From assembly GCA_029834535.1 (NCBI GenBank), contig JAQMWT010000068.1, positions 1-51,955 on the forward strand: a DNA stretch of 51,955 nt, given 5' to 3'. A model generated the notes under the pieces. The model saw only the letters and a program-made list of their open reading frames with translations, was not told where the DNA came from and did not search any database. The position numbers and the translations under genes were made by a program. Below are positions 1-10,262 of the stretch, one piece after another (the first letter of the stretch is position 1; the number at the start of each line of letters is the position of its first letter). The stretch is from Chrysophaeum taylorii. Its lineage: Eukaryota > Sar > Pelagophyceae > Pelagomonadales > Pelagomonadaceae.

Positions 1-1110
1 CTTCAATCAAAACTTGTAAATGTCGGTGGAGTTCATCCGATCCCATCATAATATCGTCGACAAACGCGACCAAGTCCTTATACATCCATGTGGACAATCG
101 CAGCCATCTGCTTACAAAGAGAGCTCCTGCTGTTTTAGAGGCAAGCGCAAATATGGGCTCAAGTGGACTAACCATCGTAACGGCGTCCTGAGCGGCGGCG
201 TCCAACGTAGGTTATGATAACCCCATCGAATATCAATGCGTCCGCCAACGGCGCATGGCGAAAAGCCAAAGCATCATCTTGACGAATATCCGGCCAACTG
301 TCATTGACCAGCTGACCATTGAGCTGACGCAAGTCAACTGCAGCACGAAAGGCATTCGACGTCCCGGCCTCTCCTTCTTAGGCAGCATCAGTACAGGGAA
401 TCTCCACGGAGAGTTCGCCGGTCGGATGACTCCATCGCGACACCACTCAGTGATCTGTTTTCTGAGACACTCGAGCTTTGCTGGCGCCAACCTATAAGGC
501 GTCATCTTGATCGGTCGTGGGCTTGCGTCTTTAAATCGTAGAGAAACCGGTGGCGAGTCCACGGGCCTCATAATCGGATCAAAGAAAGCCCACGCGTATT
601 GCACGCAGTGGCTCAACATCATCTTCGCATCATCATCCAGATGCGGGTTGTCGGGAATTCCAGATCTCGAACAACCTTGTCGACTTCTTCCTTCGTCGGA
701 ATTACGACTTTCATCGCCTCATTGTCCTTGATGCTCGGGAGTCTGCGGTAACGGTACCGTCCGCATCGCGCGGCGCATCCTTCCATGGCACATCGAACTT
801 TCTTCGTATTTGAACCTCACCTCAGGGTGGCTCTTATTGATCTTTTCACCTTTGACGCGCACATTCGGCCGGCTCCTTACTTTCGGCTCCTGTTCAAGTT
901 CAGGATCCGGCGGAACGTCCACTTTTGATTGTCGGGGAGGCCCAGCAGAAAAGCATGAGCCGTCCCCGGCGCATCAGTTGGAAGCGGAAGCATAGGAACT
1001 TCTAGATTCGTAAATACTGCTCAAAGGATCGATCTGTCGGGCTCAGCGCGGTCGGCAGGACTTCACCACTTTGGCGGAAACCTCTGGTCACGGAGTTGTG
1101 CAGATCGACT
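1..1110 (-). pseudogene. gypsy copy 1 reverse transcriptase (N-terminal part)
   Basis: The minus strand encodes the upstream extension and first half of a Ty3/gypsy RT. The typical entry region is visible at 255-620 (PYRLAPAKLECLRKQITEWC, then DGVIRPANSPW). The catalytic box at the window edge reads FVDDIMMGSDE, so this copy keeps both catalytic aspartates that copy 2 lacks. One- and two-base indels interrupt the frame repeatedly, for example near 95-125, 235-265 and 660-680, so no full protein can be made. The rest of RT, RNase H and integrase lie outside the window. Confidence 0.85.
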
Positions 1111-1800
1111 GCTAAAATCACAAGAGTATCTGGAGGGACGACAGATGCTAAATGTTTGAACGAATCTGTCTTATCATGTCTTCGGAGCTTCTTGCAAGTG
1201 CAGTGGGTGACTGGAAACCAACAATCGCACGCGAGAGCTCGTCAGAGTGGGGGTGATATCATGAAAATTGACGACGCAAACGTAAGGGTGTAAGCGCGCT
1301 ATATAAGAAATAATGGTCACCTCCTGTTCAATCGGCCACATCATGAAGCCAGCCATTTTGCACAGCTTCATCGTCCAGATAGTGGCCGTAACACCCTTGC
1401 CAACATCGCAAGTTGCAGAGTGCTGGATGAACGCAGGGTGGAGACGCTATACACATCGACGATGACCATTCCGCTTCAGGCAAATAAGCCTTGATCAACC
1501 GGAGGGTCGAGTCATATCGTCCGCAGAGCGTGTGCTGAACCACAGGTATCTTCGGAAAATTCTTCTGATGAACCTTGTTGGCAGCTGTTGAAGAGTCAAG
1601 AGCAAGGACGACTCGAAACGACGTCCCGCACAACTCGTTCGCTCGTTGCAGTCCTAAAGTACTTCCTCCGGCGCCGCTAAAGAGCATCACAACCTTGCGA
1701 TACGTGATCGGCACCCAGTGGACCTTTTCAAACCTTCGACGAATCTCGCCTTCTGTAACTTCTCGGCATTTCTTTTCCTCCTCGTCAGTTCGTCAGTCGA
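1111..1800 (-). pseudogene. gypsy copy 1 C5-cytosine DNA methyltransferase domain (broken)
   Basis: Read on the minus strand, 1328-1714 carries the SAM-binding motif I (LFSGAGGSTLGLQ) and, about 75 residues on, the catalytic motif IV (ASPPC). After a short deletion the frame continues at 1174-1371 to the motif VI position, which reads VVNFHDI where a C5 methyltransferase normally has ENV. About 200 bp holding motif VIII and most of the C-terminal part, present in copy 2, are deleted near 1160-1180. Upstream the frame runs on from a charged stretch (EEKKCREVTEGEIRRRFEKV), so the domain was part of the polyprotein and not a separate gene. Motif assignment is by eye, from motif order and spacing. 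Confidence 0.75.
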
Positions 1801-1929
1801 AATCGTCGTTGACGAGAATTCTTCTTCTTATCGGCATAAGGAGACGCCTTCTGCACCGAGCTCAAAAGCATCGGTTCGGGAGCCGCATCGCCTTGAGTCA
1901 GATGGCTTGCGACCGAAACAGTGAATGAT

Positions 1930-2618
1930 AGGTTAGCCTTGTTAGATTCGGCTTCACCATCCTTCGTTTAAAAGTCGGCCGACTCAGCATTGAGCTCGTC
2001 ATCAAAACGAACAATATCGCCAGAGCAAGAACTTAACCTTGAGTAATCACGGTCGGCACATCCTGGGTAGAGGATATCGCCACTCGAGCTGCGAACTTAT
2101 CATGCGATCCTCGGGAAGAACACATTCCATCGACTACCCCGAGTTGCTCGTACCCAGCGGACGTAGCAACGAAAACTTGCGCATGGTGCTGTTGCCCATA
2201 AACCTGAACTACCACGGGATTGCTCTCGTCATAAGTTGTTCTGAACGTCAAAATCGGAGAATCGGCTCGTCGGTCCTGCACCTTTAACGTCTTGCGCCCA
2301 CAAGCGACTTGTGTGCGGAGAAACCCAATGCGATTTCGCGGGTAGTCCACTATGGCTCCCAACACCCGAATATCGCGCGCTCCCAGCAAAAATATGTGAT
2401 TAGTATCGGCCACAATAGCAGCAACTGGAACGGCCACGTCGTCCGCACCTTGCTCGATCTTTTCCCCATCGCTCGGCGACAGTGCAGTGTGATGACATCG
2501 TATCTCCGGTTTCGCATCGCCCGGCATCTGCATCGTCACCGCTGCTATATCTGGCGTTCTACATATCGCCGCTGAATCTATATTGGCGCTCGCCGCTTCG
2601 GCTGCTTCCTCATTCCCC
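1930..2618 (-). pseudogene. gypsy copy 1 aspartic protease remnant and linker
   Basis: The minus-strand frame 2033-2539 holds the C-terminal half of a gypsy-type retropepsin (LGARDIRVLGAIVDYPRNRI, the hydrophobic-Leu-Gly segment that closes the fold) followed by a linker leading toward the methyltransferase. The N-terminal half with the catalytic aspartate is missing: about 260 bp present at 16149-16410 in copy 2 are deleted, joining KIEQ directly to the later part. About 235 bp of linker found in copy 2 (15653-15890) are also absent, so copies of this family differ in linker content. Confidence 0.72.
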
Positions 2619-2946
2619 AGTGCAGAGAAATCTGCTGCATCTTACCCTTATCCGTCCGTTGAGAACGTGATCTCTTCCTTACAAAAAAGAAGAAGGCTTC
2701 TTCCTTTCTACACAATCAAATAGTCATCTGATTTGTGCCTACGCTCATCATCACGGTCTAGCGCGCCCCGAGGTATGTAGCACTATACACTTTACCTTTC
2801 TCGTGTAGTTCTAGATGCCGCCTGTCGTGTTCTGAGGATATAGGGAACATACCTTTTCATTCCCCGAATTAAATACTTCCAGACGTTCATGATGAGACGG
2901 GATGGTTTCCCAGGTGACTTACCACTGCTTGCTAATGCTCTGCAGG
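2619..2946 (+). repeat. Probable 5' LTR remnant of copia element A
   Basis: This stretch lies between the end of gypsy copy 1 and a sequence TATGGGCCCAG that also directly follows the 5' LTR of element B (40698-40707). Position relative to that primer-site-like motif and to Gag makes it the LTR. It is poorly conserved with the LTRs at 40297, 36621 and 51072, so element A belongs to a different subfamily or the LTR is heavily decayed. No ORF is supported here. Confidence 0.45.
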
Positions 2947-2949
2947 TTA

Positions 2950-2958
2950 TGGGCCCAG
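2950..2958 (+). promoter_or_regulatory. Candidate tRNA primer-binding site of element A
   Basis: TGGGCCCAG follows the LTR end and begins with TGG, as expected for pairing to a tRNA CCA end. The same nine bases occur at the equivalent place in element B (40699-40707), although flanking sequence has diverged. The tRNA is not identified. Confidence 0.4.
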
Positions 2959-3429
2959 GCGGGTCCCTGAGAAACCATGTGTTAAAACGTGCACGTAACC
3001 TATGGGTTTTGAACTGTTACCGCGCCTGTTCAGCCTCGCCACGAAAACACACTTGTAAATACAACGCCATTACCATTGGGCTGTATATAATACTTTTTGC
3101 ACACGTGATCGTGTAACCTTGTGTGCACCTGTTCATAGCATCGTATTGTCATGTCAATGTTGATGTGTGTGTATTGGCTAACCTGTACTCTTGCACACAT
3201 GTTATGGAATATTTTGGGTACGTCCACTCGTACATTCCATGGCAATGCACTTAACAAGCTCCTTGAGAGCACCAAAACTAACCAGCTGCCTGAGTGACTA
3301 CGCTTAGCGACACTACTCTGGACTCACAGCTTGCACAGTCGTCAAATAGACATCTTTCCATCGAAAACGATGAGTGTACATAGACACCGATAGACAGACC
3401 CCTTAGAATGTCTAGACAGTGTCAACTGC
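2959..3429 (+). other. Untranslated leader of element A
   Basis: This stretch of about 470 bases between primer site and Gag has no supported gene. Element B has a leader of the same length in the same place, with little visible sequence similarity. Confidence 0.5.
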
Positions 3430-4913
3430 GTGACTGAACCCACAGGTTCCCCGTCAACTGCTATGGCAGAACACGCAGCACGAGCCGCACCCAAGGCGAT
3501 CACAGGTGCGGATATATTGAAGCTCGAAGCTCCTGTAGTTGAGTTTCTTAACGAAAATCGATTTCAGCTTCAGACTCGCAAGGTATCCTTGCAAATCAAC
3601 CACATTAAGCAATTGTTACGGTCCAGTCATGCCGATGCTTCCTCGAGTACGACTCGCACGAAGCATATACTCGGTCATGCAAGGACTACGAGATCCTCCG
3701 GAATCAAATTCTCGATCGCGTTTTCCTGGAATGGAAGACCGATAGGGCTGCTGATCTCCGTTTAGCTGTTGATGAATTGCCCCTGAGTATCAGGAATGGC
3801 ATTTCACCAACGAAGCTTTCCACTTACCTGATGCAGAAGTAGCTCAGCTAGCTACTGTCTGTTACGACTATGAAGTCAAGGCATTACGTCCTGAAATCAA
3901 TGCTCGTTTCTTAGAAGAGGAACGAATCTTAAATCGCGCGCACCCGAAGGCACTAGCTTTCGACACCCGTGTTCGTGCCCCTGTTACCATGTTTTCGTTA
4001 ACTGCTGCTGACTGGCACACTTATCAGAACACGTATGCTACATTCTTGCATACTTACTTCAATCTTGAAAGTGTTGGAAAACCGGCACTTGCGGCCTGGC
4101 CCGCCATCAATGAGGTATACAACAAAGGTTATTTACCCAACAAGGCTCGAGCCATTATGCTCATCGCCTTTAGTCACTACGAGTCTGTTACGATCACTGA
4201 TGTGTCCTATTTGAAACAGCAATTAAACTCGGCTGTTTATAATCCTAACTGGTATGTCCATGTATTTATCGAAGCTGTCCTAGCATTTATGCAAATCTCT
4301 CACCAACTTAACCAGGAAGAGACTGACCTTCAATTCGACTTTGGCACTCTTTGTAGAAAAAATCTATGAAGAGATACATCGGCATTATGCCGATAATACC
4401 AGCAACAATCGTTACGATCGTGGTTGGGTAGATTGGTGTTATATGTACGAAACCCGATCTTCATCTCGGCCTGTGCCAGAAGCTGAACGATTGTGTCACC
4501 CTACCAACCCTAGCTACATTTTAGAATACGCATTAGACCTTTACAATGTAGTATCAAATGGGTCGAACAAAAGACGCTTAGAACGCCCTGTTTCTTGGCA
4601 ACCCTATGTCGAAGGTTTATCATCTCAACCAAAGCCAAAGTTACTACTTACAAACACTTTGGACTCATCAGACAAAAGTCTGACTCAAACTGCTAACACA
4701 CTCGCCTTCATCACTTCGTCCCAACCTGGTACATCTTCCACGTTTAATGCTAGACGCTTGCGTAACTCTAATGATGCTCGCCAGCCTTTCTCTCGCAGCG
4801 ATTTATCGTATTATCGTCCTGGTGATTCTTACGTCACCAAGAAAACTGCCGGACAGTCCCACGACCGTCCAATTTACCCCGCACTTTTGACAGGTCCTCT
4901 CGGTCTAACATGA
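3430..4913 (+). pseudogene. Copia element A Gag (frameshifted)
   Basis: Three consecutive frames (3430-3765, 3989-4369, 4341-4913) together match the Gag region of element B. Shared landmarks are VSLQI near the N-terminus, NLES followed by P-A-L-A, the NW-Y-HVF segment, the LYETRS stretch and RRL-(D/E)-(K/R)-P-SW. Gag would form the virus-like particle. The protein is mostly helical-looking and has no CCHC zinc knuckle, as in B. At least two frameshifts (about 3690-3990 and about 4350) make it non-functional. It runs into the protease frame at 4910-4913. Confidence 0.75.
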
Positions 4914-6217
4914 AATTATTAGATCGAACAAACCACACCTTAAACACTCTGCGAGAACAGTGTAGTGAACTTACGAAACATGTGACAGATAACGATACCA
5001 CGGCTCAGCTACAACAGAATATCGACAAGTTATTTGAGACTCTATTACAATCAGCTCACATTCTGTCAACGACATCTACTGAGGACAACAGTAGTTTACT
5101 TCGTCTAAACGAACAGCTCATGTTTGCAGAAGACATCATTTATGATGTAGACGTTCATCTATCCTCGACCGAAAAGTCGTTAAACTACGTGGAGCCACAA
5201 CACCATACTGTTGTTACTGCTCCCACCCCAAAGGCAACTCCTCCTACTACAAACACACAGGGTAATTCTTCCAATACTGTGTCTAACCTCTTTACCGCTT
5301 CCGCCATCTCGGCTTTACCACCAGCATTATTGTCCTCGCTATCTTCACAGGTCCAATCTGCCCTCAACCTACCATCACAAGCCGAAACCAAAAGGGATGC
5401 CGATCATACTTCGCTATCGTCATTTGATGAAAAGCACGGCATGGCTGATGAGGCTGACGAACCATCACCACCTGTTCAACCGATCATTATTCCAGCGAAT
5501 CTGTTATTGCTGAAGAACTTCTTCACAGCCAGCCTCTCCACTACTTGCCCACATTCGGAAAACGCCTTCCTCACCAACTACATGAAGGTAAACAGTGTCC
5601 CTCCACTTTGCTCTTTTCGATATTTTGACTCTTGTGCTACCATCTCATTGATGTCCACCTGCGATTTTGCAATACCCAATCATATAATTCCATTGGACTC
5701 CAAATACGCGCCGATTGTTATTCAGACGGCTACAGGACAACAACGGGCATCACACATGATGTTAACACGTAACATTGTTATTCCCCTACCAGATCATCCA
5801 CAAGTTGGCTATGTTAAGATCGACTTCGCTTTATGTCTTCAGCCAGTGCATGACCGACATCTCGCTATCCTGAGCATGCTCGAGTGGAACCAGACGAACC
5901 TGACCACTGTGTTCAATGATCGAGCTGAGCCAAAGCTCAGCGCTGTCACGAGCCGCATAGACAAAGATGTACGTATACCCATACACTATGTAGCAGCTAA
6001 TTTACCCGCTCTCCGCTCACTTACAACTCGCGCGACAAGCGGCTGGAACTTCGCTCTCTCGCATTTCCCCTCAAGCGATACCATGAAAACAGGGATCTAC
6101 TGGCATACTACAACTACCTACTCCAAAGAGTTTTACCAGATCGCCCGTGGATTCGCCCTTTGGTTCTCAATCTTCGGAAACAGAACAAGTTTGTTCAGCA
6201 AAACACGCAGCCATTAA
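4910..6217 (+). pseudogene. Copia element A linker and aspartic protease
   Basis: This 435-codon frame starts with a Ser/Thr-rich Gag tail (residues 1-190) and then a retropepsin-like domain (about 235-345). The catalytic triplet is DSC at residues 240-242 (FDSCATISL), where copia proteases usually have DSG. Element B has DTC at the same place, so the Cys is a family trait and not a local mutation. The conserved tract (A/V)IQTAT and HPQVGYVK also match B. The frame ends just upstream of the methyltransferase; one frameshift separates them. The protease would have cut the polyprotein, probably with some remodelling given the Cys. Confidence 0.72.
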
Positions 6218-6237
6218 CCTGACTACTCTCACGCCCA

Positions 6238-6766
6238 GTGTTTCTCTCAGAGTCCAATCTCCGCAAACCCTCTGTCATGTTACTTTGTTCTGGTTTGTCA
6301 ACTCCGGCGTTCCGGTCTCAAGCCACTAATGACTTAGGCTTAAATATCAATGTAAAAGTTGTTGTAAGTCTGATGATACGCTTGTTCGTATGTTACGCCA
6401 CCGTTTTCCTACTGTATTATTTTTGAATCTCTCCCCGCCTTTATTAACCACCTTCACCTAATCTCACCAGAGGAAAGGCGCACATTCTATTGTGATATAA
6501 TTGAGATCACTCCTCCCTGCACAAACAGGAATTTACTAAAACAGCATAAGACGGAAGACTTACACAGCCTGCTGGACGACTCTCTTTTCGACAGCATGTT
6601 GTCTGTCATCAAGCTACTCCAGCCCTTGGTACTACTGCTGAGATGACGCCTCCGCATAAATACTGTCATCAAGACCACATCACAGTGGCCAACCTTATCC
6701 ATACTACACTTGATTACTGTGTCGATGTTGTTGATAGGTTCCCGACCTACCTCTGTGGCGGCTACC
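6238..6766 (+). pseudogene. Copia element A C5 methyltransferase, N-terminal half (motifs I-VI)
   Basis: Motif I reads LLCSGLSTPAF (about 6276-6308), close to LLCSGMSTPAF in element B. Motif IV reads ITPPCTNRN (about 6508-6534), keeping the catalytic Pro-Cys. Motif VI reads EMTPPH (about 6647), identical to B, with the catalytic Glu retained. The segment then runs to LCGGY, where the LINE interrupts the Gln codon of motif VIII. Frameshifts lie after motif I (about 6366) and before motif VI (about 6640). The other half resumes at 10258. Confidence 0.75.
6762..6766 (+). repeat. Target-site duplication (left) of the LINE
   Basis: CTACC here and at 10258-10262 flank the LINE. Removing one copy rejoins the copia frame as Gly-Tyr-Gln, matching element B around motif VIII, which supports the boundaries. 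Confidence 0.7.
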
Positions 6767-9700
6767 TAACTTAAACTAACTAACTTCGGACCTCTCCCGG
6801 GCATGGGAGCCAGGCTGGGCCGGTAGTAGCCGGTCCAGGATCACAGAGCAAAAAATCACACAGTTGGGGTAGAAGCTTGGGAAGAAATTGCATGGATGGC
6901 GGACCGCCACTGCGCGCGGTCTTGTGCGAGGTCGTGCCACGAGTTGAAGGGGATGTCGCATTTCCGGAGTGCCTTGGCGAGCGACCTCCCGTACGTCATC
7001 TGCGGAGCCCCCGGTGGGCGCTTGGAGCGGACCCAAGACGAGAGCATCTTGCGAGGGAGTCGGGAGAAGGGCATGCGGGCGACGTGACCGGCCCAGCGGA
7101 GCTGGCGGCGCGTGACGTAGACGTCGATGGACTCGAGGCCGAGGCGCCGCCGCAGGATCTCCGTTGAGATGTGGTGGGACCAGGTGTGTTTCCGGGTCAC
7201 ACGACACATGACGCGGGCGCACTGCGCGTGGAAACACCGCAGCCGGCGGAACAGGACCTCGGTGAGGCACCACGATTCCGCACCGTGAAGGAGGATGGCC
7301 AGGACGAGCGAGACATAGACGAGGCGCTTGGCGCGAGCAGAGACGGACTTCGAGGCGAAGATGCAGTCCCGCAAGGCACCGAAGGCCTGAGACGCCTTCT
7401 TGATCCGCGCGTCGACGTCTGAGTCGTCGCGGCAGTCGCGCGAGAGGACCGAGCCGAGGTACTTAAACTGGTCGACGACCGGTATGAAGCGGCCGCGCCC
7501 GAGCTCGATGTCCGAGAGGTTCGTGTCGTCGAACGACTTTGGGTCGCCGTACAGGTGTGCCGGGCGAGCGACGAACAGCATCTCCGTTTTGGACGCCGCT
7601 TTCGTGTGTCGGTTGCCGCAATGCACCTCCATGCCCCAGGCGTCGCAGTGTTCGATGAGGCGCGGTGTCTCGCTGGCGGCGATGTGGCGGTCCCAGAAGA
7701 GAAAGGCAACGTCGTCGGCGTACGCCGATTCATCGAAGGGAAACTCGTCGCCGCGAGCGGACCAACTCCGGTTCGTCATCTGAAAGTCTTTCCGCGTACG
7801 GTAGACACATGGGGTGCGGCCATGGCGTCGTCGAAACGACGTCGTCAGTGCCGCCATGAACAGCACGAACAGGACGGGGCCCAGGACGTCGCCCTGCTTG
7901 ACGCCGATGATCGAGTCAACCGAGGCGACGACACCGCTGACCGAGAAGTGGACCTGGATTCGGTGGAGGCCCTTGATGACTGCGACGAGCTTCGGCGGGA
8001 CGCCGAACTTCAGGAGCACCTCCCAGAGAAGCTCTCGCGGGACGCGGTCGAACGCCTTAACGAAATCGATGAACAGTACCCACGAGTCCTGACCGTGCTC
8101 ACGCCGCTTCTTCAGCGCTAGCTTGAGCGAGAAGGTGGCGTCGGACGTACCGCGCTCGGGTCGAAAGCCACATTGAGACTCGTGATCGAGGGCCTCGCAG
8201 ATGACGTTGAGTCGCGCACGGACGATGTTCGAAACGATCTTCTGCGCGACCTCGAGCATCATGATCCCGCGGTAGTTGCCCGGCAGGGAGAGGTCCCCCT
8301 TCTTGGGGAGAATCCCGAGGAGGCCTACGTCCCACTCGGCCGGCTGGACTTCAGACTCCCAGAACTCGAGGACTACACGCTCCAACAGCGGGAGCGTGCG
8401 AGCGTCGGTGGCGAGCGCCTTCCAGACCTCCGCGCGCAGGCCCGATTCGCCGGGCGCGGTGCAGTTCAGCTGACCAACGGCCCGTTTTATCGCCTCCTGC
8501 GTCGGTGGTTCCCCGAGTTCCGGACGGATCGGCAACTGGTCAACGTCGTTGATCACGGTGGGGTCGTAGCGAGCTTGTCGACTGTAGAGCTGCTTGAAGT
8601 GCGCCTTGAACACGTCGGCGTTCTCCTGTGGCGACGAGCACCTGCTACCGTCGGCCTTCGTCATCTGCACCTGCCTAGCCAATGTGGTCTTCGTGAGACC
8701 GCGTCGGAGCCGTTCGACCGTATTCCAGTATTTCGAAGTGCCGCCGAGCGACTCGCTTCCCGCGTTGAGTCCGGCACACAGACGAGTAATCCATCGCTCT
8801 TTCGCCCGTGCTACGGCCTTCGCGAGCCGCGACTTGATCGCCCGAAGGTCGTCGAGGATCGTGGACGCCGAGCGAAGACGGCGCCGGGCACCGAGCGAGA
8901 GCACAAACGCGTGGAGGGAGTTGCGTCGCTCGATCAGAGGCTGGAGCTCTTCCGCCGCGTCCTCAAACCATCCGGGTCGGAGGCGTCGGGTCTTCGGCAG
9001 TAAGGCGTCAGAGGCCGAGGCCGCCGCCCGCGCAAGGCGGGAGTACGGCGAGGACGGCGAGCCCTGGTCGGCGTCGGCCTGGTCGGCGTCGGGTATCTCG
9101 TCCGTGGCGTCGGTCGGTGCGTCGTCGGTCGCGTTGTCATGTGACCCACGGCCCAAGCCGAAGATGTCGAGCACTTTCGAGCACCACCGGCGCCGGAATC
9201 CGAAGCGCGTGCTTTCTGAGCGCAGGGGAGCGTAGTCAAGGCGCGCCAAAGAGGGCCGTGTGCCAGGAGGCCGTGCGAGGCGGACTTTGACGCGCAGGAT
9301 GCACTTGAGAGCGCGGTGGTCCGAGTCCACGAGGCTGCTGGTCAAACCCACATCAGCGAACCGGTGCACGTCGCGCCGCCGTGAGATCATGTGATCGAGC
9401 TGGTACGTTTTCCAGGAGCGCGGGTGCAGCCACGACGCGTAGGCGCGCTTGCGGAAGAACGTGCCGACCGACGCCAGACGCCGTGTTGCGAGGAACGTGT
9501 GGAGACGGCGGCCAGCGTTGTTGACGTAAGGCGCCCCGTAGGGCCCACAGGGGCCGTCGACGACGTACTTGGAGCGCACGCCGAGAGCCGCGTTCCCGTC
9601 CATCCCCAGGACGAGGATGTCGTCCGGCCGTCGCGCTTGAAGCGCAAGGTCAATGTCGTCGAAGAACGCGTCCCATTTCTCGTCAGGCGCGGTTCCGACT

Positions 9701-10257
9701 GGAGCGTAAGCGCTCATGACAAAGAGGCCGAGGTCTCGATCGTCATCGTCCTGGACATCGAGTCGCAGCGCAATAACTCGCGCAGATGCGCGGATAACGG
9801 TGCTGCCGCTCGCGTGCCACGCCTGTTGCGCCGCAGGGGACAGCACCACGGCCACACCCTGGCTGCCGCGGGAAGACTGCTCGGAGGCTGCCAAACCGGA
9901 ACAAACAGCGACGTAGCCGTGTCGCTCGAGCGACTCGTTGCCGGTGAGCCACGTCTCCTGCAACGTGGCCGCGAAGATGTCCCGCCGCCGTAAAGATGCG
10001 AACAACTCTTCCTTCTTCTCGTCGCGTCGCAGACCGCGAACGTTTTGGTCCACGAATAATCGACCCGTCCGTCGCTTTCTACCCAACCGAGCGAACCCCA
10101 TCCCAGCGCAGACTTTCCGGGTGCTAACCGGCCAGCCCGGGAGGCGAGCAGGCACCGTCTCACTCCGGGACGGCCGGGGCCGCCGCAGGGAGCAAGCGTA
10201 TTAGGCGCCGTCCTCCATCGCAACCATAAGGGTAACGATCGCAAGGGTTAGGGTGAA
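6767..10257 (-). mobile_element. Full-length non-LTR retrotransposon (LINE, RTE-like)
   Basis: The element is about 3.5 kb and much richer in GC than the copia DNA it sits in. It contains one long ORF on the minus strand, short untranslated ends, and a 3' end (low coordinates) of TTAG-type short repeats (AGTTAGTTAGTTTAAGTTA on the minus strand) instead of poly(A). It is bounded by a 5-bp duplication CTACC. Two internally deleted relatives share its ends (18588-18953 and 39869-40048). The intact ORF and clean junctions suggest a fairly recent insertion. Confidence 0.88.
6856..10155 (-). CDS. LINE ORF: apurinic-type endonuclease plus reverse transcriptase
   Basis: This uninterrupted 1099-residue protein would nick the target and reverse transcribe its own RNA at the nick. 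The EEP endonuclease is at residues 34-290: LQETWL (Glu67), MSAYAP, GMDGNAALG (Asp186, Asn188), YQLDH and VDSDH (Asp279-His280). A linker rich in Asp and Ala (about 340-370) follows. RT is at about 605-880: FIDFVKAFDRV (Asp697), GVKQGDVLGP, and the YADD box at 812-815. The C-terminal region contains RRQLRWAGHVARMP, common in RTE-like LINEs. All catalytic residues I can place are present. The Met at 10155 is the first of the frame; no separate ORF1 was seen. Confidence 0.92.
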   Translation of the reverse strand: MPARLPGWPVSTRKVCAGMGFARLGRKRRTGRLFVDQNVRGLRRDEKKEELFASLRRRDIFAATLQETWLTGNESLERHGYVAVCSGLAASEQSSRGSQGVAVVLSPAAQQAWHASGSTVIRASARVIALRLDVQDDDDRDLGLFVMSAYAPVGTAPDEKWDAFFDDIDLALQARRPDDILVLGMDGNAALGVRSKYVVDGPCGPYGAPYVNNAGRRLHTFLATRRLASVGTFFRKRAYASWLHPRSWKTYQLDHMISRRRDVHRFADVGLTSSLVDSDHRALKCILRVKVRLARPPGTRPSLARLDYAPLRSESTRFGFRRRWCSKVLDIFGLGRGSHDNATDDAPTDATDEIPDADQADADQGSPSSPYSRLARAAASASDALLPKTRRLRPGWFEDAAEELQPLIERRNSLHAFVLSLGARRRLRSASTILDDLRAIKSRLAKAVARAKERWITRLCAGLNAGSESLGGTSKYWNTVERLRRGLTKTTLARQVQMTKADGSRCSSPQENADVFKAHFKQLYSRQARYDPTVINDVDQLPIRPELGEPPTQEAIKRAVGQLNCTAPGESGLRAEVWKALATDARTLPLLERVVLEFWESEVQPAEWDVGLLGILPKKGDLSLPGNYRGIMMLEVAQKIVSNIVRARLNVICEALDHESQCGFRPERGTSDATFSLKLALKKRREHGQDSWVLFIDFVKAFDRVPRELLWEVLLKFGVPPKLVAVIKGLHRIQVHFSVSGVVASVDSIIGVKQGDVLGPVLFVLFMAALTTSFRRRHGRTPCVYRTRKDFQMTNRSWSARGDEFPFDESAYADDVAFLFWDRHIAASETPRLIEHCDAWGMEVHCGNRHTKAASKTEMLFVARPAHLYGDPKSFDDTNLSDIELGRGRFIPVVDQFKYLGSVLSRDCRDDSDVDARIKKASQAFGALRDCIFASKSVSARAKRLVYVSLVLAILLHGAESWCLTEVLFRRLRCFHAQCARVMCRVTRKHTWSHHISTEILRRRLGLESIDVYVTRRQLRWAGHVARMPFSRLPRKMLSSWVRSKRPPGAPQMTYGRSLAKALRKCDIPFNSWHDLAQDRAQWRSAIHAISSQASTPTV

Positions 10258-10262
10258 CTACC
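10258..10262 (+). repeat. Target-site duplication (right) of the LINE
   Basis: CTACC, matching 6762-6766. Copia sequence resumes here with the QxR part of methyltransferase motif VIII. Confidence 0.7.

Larger units (their letters stand above)
1..2618 (-). mobile_element. Ty3/gypsy-type LTR retrotransposon, copy 1, partial and decayed
   Basis: This is the pol region of a gypsy element on the minus strand. Order along that strand is protease C-terminal half, linker, C5 methyltransferase, RT. It is closely similar to 13070-16600 (copy 2). The left end is cut by the window edge and the right end by a junction at about 2618, where similarity to copy 2 stops. Relative to copy 2 it has lost about 110 bp before the RT, about 200 bp in the C-terminal part of the methyltransferase and about 260 bp in the protease. 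It also carries small frameshifts. No LTR of this copy is in the window. Confidence 0.88.

Noticed and set aside
6877..9993. Several long plus-strand ORFs (for example 8173-9003 and 8594-9235)
   Set aside because: They are antisense to the intact GC-rich LINE ORF, where stops are rare by composition; they show no family motifs.
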